Below, in pieces: positions 58,810 to 64,000 of a stretch of 64,000 nt of DNA; the first letter of the stretch is position 1; each line of letters begins with the position of its first letter. The stretch spans positions 1 to 64,000 of the forward strand of contig JAEWLC010000007.1 of NCBI GenBank assembly GCA_023393475.1, written 5' to 3'. The notes under the pieces were generated by a model. The model was not told where the DNA came from. It ran no database searches and worked only from the letters and a program-made list of their open reading frames with translations. Origin of the DNA: Pseudomonadota bacterium. GTDB taxonomy: Bacteria > Pseudomonadota > Alphaproteobacteria > Rhizobiales > Devosiaceae. The position numbers and the translations under genes were made by a program.

Positions 58810-60132
58810 ATGGCGCAGTATCAGACGATCTTCAAGAACGGCACCCTCGCCAACCACGATGGCATCCGTCGCGCCGACATCGCGGTGAACGATGGCCGCA
58901 TCGTCGCGCTGGGCGAACTCGACGCGGGCACGGCGACCGAGGTGGTCGACTGCACCGGCCTCCACATCCTGCCGGGCGTCATCGACACCCAGGTACATTT
59001 TCGCGAGCCGGGGCTGACGCACAAGGAAGACCTCGAATCGGGCTCGCTCTCGGCCGTGATGGGCGGCGTGACGGGCGTGTTCGAGATGCCCAACACCAAC
59101 CCGCTGACCACGACGCGCGAGACATTCGAGGCAAAGATCGCGGCCGGCACGCGCCGCATGCATTGCGACTTCGCCTTCTATATCGGCGGCACGCACGACA
59201 ACGTGGCGCAGTTGCCCGAACTCGAACGCCTACCCGGCTGTGCCGGCGTAAAAGTGTTCATGGGCTCGTCCACCGGCTCGCTGCTGGTGCCGGACGATGA
59301 TGGCGTCGAGGCGATCCTCCGCGCCATTTCCCGCCGCGCCGCCTTCCATTCCGAGGACGAGTACCGGCTCGAGGAGCGGAAGCCCCTGCGCGTGCCGGGC
59401 GATCCGTCTTCCCATCCGGTGTGGCGCGACCCCGAGGCGGCGCTGCGCTCGACCCGGCGGCTGGTGTCGCTGGCGCGAAAGACCGGCAAGCGCATCCACG
59501 TGCTCCACATCTCGACCGCCGAGGAGATGGTGTTCCTCGCCGCCCACAAGGACGTCGCCAGCGTCGAGGTGACGCCGCACCACCTGACGCTCGACGAGAC
59601 GGCCTATACCCGCCTCGGCACCTATGCGCAGATGAACCCGCCGGTCCGCGACAAGGCGCATCGCGAAGGCATCTGGGCGGGGGTGAAGAACGGCGTCGCC
59701 GACATCCTCGGCTCGGATCACGCGCCACATACCCGCGAGGAAAAGGACCATCCCTATCCGGAGTCGCATTCGGGGATGACGGGCGTGCAGACCCTGGTGC
59801 CGATCATGCTCGATCACGTCAATGCCGGCCGCATGAGCCTCGAGCGCTTCGTCGACATGACGAGCCACGGCCCGAACCGGCTGTTCGGCATTGCCAACAA
59901 GGGCCGGATCGCGGTGGGCTACGATGCGGACCTCACCATCGTCGACCTGAAGCGCACCGAAACGATCACCAACGAATGGGTGAAGAGCCGCGCCGGCTGG
60001 ACGCCCTATGAAGGGGTGAGCGTAACCGGCTGGCCGGTGGGGACGATCGTCCGCGGCAACACGGTGATGTGGCAGGGTGAGCTGGTGACGCCGGCAATCG
60101 GGCAGCCGATGCGGTTCCTCGAGGCGCTTTAG
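58810..60132 (+). CDS. Dihydroorotase-like amidohydrolase with QVH in place of HxH
   Basis: 440 residues, class I/III dihydroorotase size. Seen: IDTQVHFREPG (residues 58-68) where the first metal His is Gln61 (the second is His63), NTNPLTT, GVKVFMGSSTG (Lys site), AFHSEDEYR, HVLHISTAEE, VTPHHLTL and GSDHAPHT with the late Asp. The rest fits dihydroorotase or allantoinase well. The change in HxH leaves the metal count and activity open. Divergent from ygfZ, with an ATG at 58810. Confidence 0.87.
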   Translation: MAQYQTIFKNGTLANHDGIRRADIAVNDGRIVALGELDAGTATEVVDCTGLHILPGVIDTQVHFREPGLTHKEDLESGSLSAVMGGVTGVFEMPNTNPLTTTRETFEAKIAAGTRRMHCDFAFYIGGTHDNVAQLPELERLPGCAGVKVFMGSSTGSLLVPDDDGVEAILRAISRRAAFHSEDEYRLEERKPLRVPGDPSSHPVWRDPEAALRSTRRLVSLARKTGKRIHVLHISTAEEMVFLAAHKDVASVEVTPHHLTLDETAYTRLGTYAQMNPPVRDKAHREGIWAGVKNGVADILGSDHAPHTREEKDHPYPESHSGMTGVQTLVPIMLDHVNAGRMSLERFVDMTSHGPNRLFGIANKGRIAVGYDADLTIVDLKRTETITNEWVKSRAGWTPYEGVSVTGWPVGTIVRGNTVMWQGELVTPAIGQPMRFLEAL

Positions 60133-60172
60133 GCTCGCGAGCCAACCCCACACTCAGCTGGTGATTGAGGCG

Positions 60173-60187
60173 AGGGGCTTCGCCCCT
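60173..60187. terminator. Short GC-rich hairpin at gene end
   Basis: AGGGGC-TTC-GCCCCT, six-pair stem between two converging stops (60132 and 60186). Overlaps the downstream stop codon. No clear T-tract, so weak evidence. Confidence 0.35.
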
Positions 60188-60464
60188 ACTGCAGCGAGCG
60201 GCCCAGCGTGTAGTCGCCGGACTGGATGCGTTCGGGCAGGCTTGCGATCAGTTCGGCCACGGCGTTCTCACCGTGGTGATCGACCAGCGAGGTGATGGCG
60301 GCGAACAGCGAGGCATGGGCGAGCGCCAGCGCGGCGATGCCGTCGTCCTCGGCGTCGTTCCAGGCGCTGGCGACGTATTCGAGCGCCACCTGGCGCTCTT
60401 CGCGATCGGCATCTGCCATCGGCTCGAGGCTGGCCCGGGCCTTGAGGGTCTTGGTGAGTTTCAT
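60186..60464 (-). CDS. Small conserved hypothetical protein
   Basis: 92 residues, helical and acidic (REERQVALEYVASAWNDAEDDGIAALALAHASLFAAI). No signal peptide or known motif. Its small size, acidic helical pattern and place opposite the dihydroorotase end agree with a real gene of the order, but function is unknown. The gap beyond it (to 60571) contains one AT-rich stretch. Confidence 0.7.
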   Translation of the reverse strand: MKLTKTLKARASLEPMADADREERQVALEYVASAWNDAEDDGIAALALAHASLFAAITSLVDHHGENAVAELIASLPERIQSGDYTLGRSLQ

Positions 60465-60571
60465 GCTCTTCGCCTAGCACGCGGTTGCGCGCTTGCGCGC
60501 CCCACTCGTCGCCAAACGGTTAATTTGCACTCTTCAATTATTCTTAACGCGCGAACGGGCCGGGAACGGAG

Positions 60572-60943
60572 CTATTCCGCGTAGCGGGAGTGGATGTCGC
60601 GGGCGGTTTTCTCGGCTTCGACCAGCAGGCGCGTCAGCGCCTCGTCGGCTGAGGTGGTGCAGAGCCGGTAGAGTCGGGCATAGGCCTCGTAGCCGGAATT
60701 GAAGGCGCCGCTCAGCCGCTGCCGGCGATCCTCGTCGGGTTCGTCGAGATTGATGAGGTCGGCCATCTGGCTGCGCCAGTCGGTGCCGGTTTCGGGCCGG
60801 CACAGCGGCCCGAGGAAATACAGGCTGCCGAGAATCTCGCTGAGCCGCTCCATTTCTGCCTGGTAGGGCGGATCGATGGCCCGCGCCGGTCCGGCCGTGA
60901 GGCAGGCGATGGCGAGGGCAAGGGCGAGCGGGCGGAAGCGCAT
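60572..60943 (-). CDS. TIGR02301-type secreted hypothetical protein
   Basis: 123 residues. Signal peptide (LALALAIACLTAGPARA), then AIDPPYQAEMERLSEILGSLYFLGPLCRPE and WRSQMADLINLDEPDEDRRQRL, all typical of TIGR02301 family proteins found in Hyphomicrobiales beside a nudix gene. Two cysteines in the mature part. Function unknown. 31 nt after the nudix stop. Confidence 0.87.
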   Translation of the reverse strand: MRFRPLALALAIACLTAGPARAIDPPYQAEMERLSEILGSLYFLGPLCRPETGTDWRSQMADLINLDEPDEDRRQRLSGAFNSGYEAYARLYRLCTTSADEALTRLLVEAEKTARDIHSRYAE

Positions 60944-60974
60944 GCGGCATCCTTATGGGAAAGGCCGAACCGCC

Positions 60975-61382
60975 TCAACTGCGATCGAAGATACGGAAGG
61001 CGCCGGCCACCACTTCCTCGAGGGCGGGCGTCGTGTGCATCAGGCCGATGTCGTCGAGCCGCGCCCAGCGATGGGCGGTGATCTCTTCGGCGGCGATGAC
61101 GATCTCGCCCTCGAAGGCTTCGGTGGCAAAGACCTGCAGCACGAACCTGCCTTCGCCGAGGAACATGCGGCGCAGCGGCCGCAGTGCGAAGACGCGGAGG
61201 CCGACCTCCTCGAGGATTTCGCGCTCGGCCGCCTGCTCCGCCGTTTCGCCAGCCTCGAGCCGGCCGCCCGGCAGGCTCCACATGCCGAAATAGGGTGCGC
61301 GGGCCCGCTGGATCAGCAGCACCCGGTCGCGGTCGACGAGGGCGACGGAGGCGGCATTGGGAGGGCGTCGCGAGTCGGGCAT
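60975..61382 (-). CDS. Nudix hydrolase
   Basis: 135 residues. Nudix box GGRLEAGETAEQAAEREILEEVGL (39-62) with the usual Glu ligands. Hydrolyses nucleoside diphosphate linkages; substrate unknown. ATG at 61382 chosen; longer upstream frames lack support. Precedes the TIGR02301 gene. Confidence 0.92.
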   Translation of the reverse strand: MPDSRRPPNAASVALVDRDRVLLIQRARAPYFGMWSLPGGRLEAGETAEQAAEREILEEVGLRVFALRPLRRMFLGEGRFVLQVFATEAFEGEIVIAAEEITAHRWARLDDIGLMHTTPALEEVVAGAFRIFDRS

Positions 61383-61454
61383 GCCTCGAATGTTCGGGGT
61401 TTGCCCTTCGGGCGGCAAGGCCCTAACTAAAGCTGGAACTGGAGTTGATCGAAA

Positions 61455-62204
61455 ATGTGCGGACGCTATGCGGCCACCCTGCCGCCGGAAATGATGGTCG
61501 AGCTGTTCAACCTGCTCAACCAGATCGATTTTCCGCCCCGCTACAACATCACCCCGACCCAGCCGATCGCCGCGATCTGGGAGCAGCAGGGTCGCCGTAC
61601 CATCCAGCTGGTGCGGTGGGGGTTCGTCCCCGGCTGGGTGAAGGACCCGCGCGAGTTCTCGCTGCTGATCAACGCCCGCGCCGAAACCATGGCGGAAAAG
61701 CCGTCCTTCCGCGATGCGGTCCGGCACGGCCGCTGCATCATCCCGGCATCGGGCTACTACGAGTGGATGAAAGGCAAGGACGGTACGCGCCGCCCCTACT
61801 ACATCACCATGGCCGACGGGTCGCCCATGGTGTTTGCCGGGCTCTACTCGAACTGGTCGGGTCCGGAAGGCGAGGAAGTCGATACCGCCTGCATCGTCAC
61901 GGTGGAACCAAACCTCGAGATTTCCTCGATCTACGACCGCATGCCGGCGATGCTCCAGGGCGAGAATGTCGATCTCTGGCTCAACACGCGCGAGATCGAC
62001 GTGAAGGCGGCAACGCAGCTGGCCCTACCGCTGCCCGCGGGCTCGCTGAAATACCACCCGGTCGGCAAGGCGATCGGCCGGACCGATTCGGACGGGCCGG
62101 ACCTGATCCGGCCGCTGACGGAGGCGGAACTTGCCGCGGAGGAGGTGAAGCCCGTGAAGCCGAAGAAGGTTGCGGGCGGCGGCGGGCAACTGGATTTGTT
62201 CTGA
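61455..62204 (+). CDS. SRAP-domain protein (HMCES/YedK) with Tyr at the catalytic His site
   Basis: 249 residues. SRAP proteins form a covalent link to abasic sites in single-stranded DNA through Cys2. Cys2, Asn73 (NARAET) and Glu103 (GYYEW) are present. The His usually found in the HDRMP motif is Tyr160 (IYDRMP). The missing His would affect crosslink reversal or formation. The C-terminus carries a Lys/Pro-rich tail ending QLDLF. Often tied to the SOS response; no LexA box was seen upstream. Confidence 0.9.
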   Translation: MCGRYAATLPPEMMVELFNLLNQIDFPPRYNITPTQPIAAIWEQQGRRTIQLVRWGFVPGWVKDPREFSLLINARAETMAEKPSFRDAVRHGRCIIPASGYYEWMKGKDGTRRPYYITMADGSPMVFAGLYSNWSGPEGEEVDTACIVTVEPNLEISSIYDRMPAMLQGENVDLWLNTREIDVKAATQLALPLPAGSLKYHPVGKAIGRTDSDGPDLIRPLTEAELAAEEVKPVKPKKVAGGGGQLDLF

Positions 62205-62238
62205 GCGTCCTTGGCCGTGTGCGAACCCAACACAGGTT

Positions 62239-62316
62239 GTCATCCCTGCGCAGGCAGGGATCCATCTCTCCCTCCGCGCGGGCTGCGCGTTGGATCCCAG
62301 CCTTCGCTGGGATGAC
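62239..62316. repeat. Family 1 palindromic doublet (REPIN-like), 78 bp
   Basis: Arms 62239-62264 and 62291-62316 with a 26-bp spacer. Same total length and arm sequence as the copies at 13083 and 57849. It lies in the 135-bp gap between SRAP and the FAD-dependent enzyme. Confidence 0.87.
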
Positions 62317-62339
62317 AGCCAGCGAGTAGCGACGAACGG

Positions 62340-63752
62340 CTACAGCACCTTGCCGGGGTTCAGAATCCCGTTCGGGTCGAGGGCGGCCTTGATGGCGTGC
62401 ATCATTTCGAGCGCCACCGGGTCCTTCACCTGTCGCAGCAGTTCGCGCTTCAGCTGGCCGATGCCGTGCTCGGCCGAGACCGAGCCGCCGAGCCGTTTCA
62501 CCACCGCATAGATCGCGGCATTGGCATCGGCTTCGCGCGCCATGAACGCCTTTGGATCGGCGCCTTCGGGCTGGCTCAGGTTGAAGTGGATATTGCCGTC
62601 GCCCATGTGGCCGAACGGGCAGGGCCGGACGCCGGGGATGACCTTTTCGACAGCCGCGATACCTTCGGCGATCAGTTCCGGTACGGCGCCGATCGGCACC
62701 GAGACGTCGTGCTTGATCGAGGCGCCTTCCTTCGACTGCACCTCGCTCATCTGCTCGCGCGCCGCCCACATCAGGGTGCGGTCGGCCTCGGACTCGGCGA
62801 CCACCGCATCGGCGACGAGGCCCGAGCCGAGCGCCTCCTCGAGCGCCGATTGCAGCGCGCCGGGCACGCCGCCCTTCATGCGGTTGACCTCGACGAGCGC
62901 ATACCAAGGGGAAACGCTGGCGGTCGGATCGCGCGGCAGCAACCCGTATTTGAGCTGCAGGTCGACGCCGAAGCGGTTCATCAGCTCGAAGGCGGTGAGG
63001 CGCGAGCCGGTGCGCTCGCGCAGCAGGTAGAACAGTTTTAGCGCCACGCCCGGATCGGCAACGTTGACGATGGCCGTCTCCTGCGCCTCGGGGATCGGGA
63101 AGAGCTTCACCGTCGCGGCGGTGATGAAGCCGAGCGTGCCCTCGGCGCCCACGAGGAGATCCTTGAGGTCGTAGCCGGTATTGTCCTTCTTCAGCGCGTT
63201 GAGGCCGTTATAGAGCCGGCCATCGGCCAGCACCGCTTCGACGCCGACCGTGAGTTCACGAGCATTGCCAAAGGCCAGCACCTGCACGCCGCCGGCATTG
63301 GAGCTCAGCACCCCGCCGATGCGGGCCGAACCCTGCGAGGCGAGCCAGAGCGGGAACATTGCCCCGGCGTCTTCAGCGGCCTTGTGGGCTTCCTCGAGGA
63401 TCACCCCGGCCTCGACCGTCATGTGCCCGGCCGCAGCATTGACCTCGCGCACCTTGTTGAGTCGCGAGGTGTTGACGATCACCTCGTTGCCGCTGAGCGG
63501 CACCTGCCCGCCGACGAGCCCGGTATTGCCGCTCTGCGGAATGAGCGGCACCCGGTGCTGATTGGCCCAGCGGCAGAGCGCCTGCAGCGCCGGCACATCG
63601 GCCGGCAGCGCCACCGCCACCGCCGGCACGGTGAAGCGCTTGCGCGGCTCGGTGAGATAGCGGGTCATCGGCACCGGGTCGACGACGACGCCGGCGTCCC
63701 CCAGCATGGCCCTGAGGGCGCGGACGATCTCTTTGGGGGTCAGCACGTTCAT
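62340..63752 (-). CDS. FAD-linked D-2-hydroxyacid dehydrogenase-like protein
   Basis: 470 residues. VAO/GlcD-type FAD domain (PLIPQSGNTGLVGGQVPLSGNEVIVNTSRLN, then GGVLSSNAGGVQVLAFGNARELT, KDLLVGAEGTLGFITA) and the FAD-linked oxidase C-terminal domain (HDVSVPIGAVPELI, FGHMGDGNIHFNL, SAEHGIGQLKR). D-lactate, D-2-hydroxyglutarate or glycolate dehydrogenase are possible. Start M at 63752, the upstream frame being open only as a shadow. Confidence 0.88.
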   Translation of the reverse strand: MNVLTPKEIVRALRAMLGDAGVVVDPVPMTRYLTEPRKRFTVPAVAVALPADVPALQALCRWANQHRVPLIPQSGNTGLVGGQVPLSGNEVIVNTSRLNKVREVNAAAGHMTVEAGVILEEAHKAAEDAGAMFPLWLASQGSARIGGVLSSNAGGVQVLAFGNARELTVGVEAVLADGRLYNGLNALKKDNTGYDLKDLLVGAEGTLGFITAATVKLFPIPEAQETAIVNVADPGVALKLFYLLRERTGSRLTAFELMNRFGVDLQLKYGLLPRDPTASVSPWYALVEVNRMKGGVPGALQSALEEALGSGLVADAVVAESEADRTLMWAAREQMSEVQSKEGASIKHDVSVPIGAVPELIAEGIAAVEKVIPGVRPCPFGHMGDGNIHFNLSQPEGADPKAFMAREADANAAIYAVVKRLGGSVSAEHGIGQLKRELLRQVKDPVALEMMHAIKAALDPNGILNPGKVL

Positions 63753-63861
63753 GGCGCGGGAAGATAATCCCGGACAAGCCGGGCGCAAGGGCGAACTTGC
63801 CCCCCTCATGGCGCTATGCGACAAGCGGCGCCAACGAGACCTACCAATACGGAGCACGACG

Positions 63862-64000
63862 ATGGCGAACGGGCTGATGGCCGGCAAGAAGGGCCTGATC
63901 ATGGGCGTGGCGAACAATCGCTCGATCGCCTGGGGCATCGCCAAGGCCCTCGCCGACCAAGGCGCCGAGATCGCCTTCTCCTACCAGGGCGAAGCGCTGA
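63862..64000 (+). CDS. fabI: Enoyl-[acyl-carrier-protein] reductase FabI, first 46 codons
   Basis: N-terminus MANGLMAGKKGLIMGVANNRSIAWGIAKAL with the Rossmann-like nucleotide loop GVANNRSIAWGIA and then FSYQGE. NADH-dependent final step of fatty-acid elongation. ATG 63862 follows GGAGCACGACG. The gene runs off the right edge. Confidence 0.93.
   Translation, partial: MANGLMAGKKGLIMGVANNRSIAWGIAKALADQGAEIAFSYQGEAL

Noticed and set aside
13083..62316. Family 1 and 2 repeats as a CRISPR array
   Set aside because: The copies are dispersed singly or as inverted pairs, palindromic, and not regularly spaced direct repeats with unique spacers; no cas gene was seen.

Overview
The window reads as a stretch of chromosome from a high-GC alphaproteobacterium of the order Hyphomicrobiales. 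A Devosia-like genus is the best guess, inferred from gene order (grpE-hrcA-rph-rdgB-hemW; nfuA-tsaB-rimI-fur-plsC-miaB-phoH-ybeY-corC; murJ-trpS-usp; glnD-mutS), protein wording and dispersed palindromes, not from any database match. Coding density is very high and no gap exceeds 300 bp. I saw no rRNA, tRNA, CRISPR array, prophage or classical insertion sequence. Both ends cut genes: dnaK at the left (its C-terminal part is missing) and fabI at the right (only its first 46 codons are present).

Layout. 1-9.0 kb: protein-folding and nucleotide housekeeping (dnaK, grpE, hrcA, rph, rdgB, hemW), with nicotinamidase pncA sitting between two related small secreted proteins. 9.1-12.9 kb: a purine-base salvage operon (adenine deaminase-like, guanine deaminase, nucleoside 2-deoxyribosyltransferase-like). 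13.2-25.1 kb: a long, mostly minus-strand core block for RNA modification and ribosome maturation (corC, ybeY, phoH, miaB), lipid acylation (plsC), iron/metal regulation (fur), t6A synthesis (tsaB, rimI), Fe-S delivery (nfuA), stress (usp), translation (trpS) and lipid II flipping (murJ). 25.1-25.7 kb: a DUF559 nuclease-like gene enclosed by nested inverted GC-rich palindromes. 25.8-31.2 kb: glnD and mutS. 31.4-38.8 kb: a xylose/xylan module (GH43, xylA, xylB, LacI regulator, mutarotase). 38.9-47.8 kb: accessory genes, including two epoxide hydrolase paralogues around a WYL regulator, cfa, two GFA-domain proteins, a glycine-tract TPR protein, and a methyltransferase/Rrf2 pair with matching operator-like sites. 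47.8-64 kb: mixed core genes (yifB/comM with an internal deletion, GH25 lysozyme lipoprotein, marC, gshB, yraN, rsmI, LpoA-like protein, ygfZ, dihydroorotase-like, nudix, SRAP, FAD-linked dehydrogenase, fabI).

The most unusual signal is in the non-coding DNA. Three families of palindromic repeats are scattered between genes. Family 1 comes as two inverted REP-like hairpins and spans exactly 78 bp in all four paired copies (REPIN-like). Family 2 is a C-rich/G-rich hairpin. Four copies of it form two nested inverted pairs around the DUF559 gene: the inner pair is identical over 36 nt and the outer pair matches at 36 of 38 nt. The result is a compact unit of about 600 bp that looks like a nuclease with its own repeats, by analogy with RAYT/REP systems. 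Family 3 is a terminator-like hairpin found twice next to gene ends. Other points of note are the in-frame loss of roughly 180 residues from YifB, two perfect CtrA-type boxes, an SRAP protein with Tyr where His is expected, and a dihydroorotase-like protein lacking the first His of the HxH motif.
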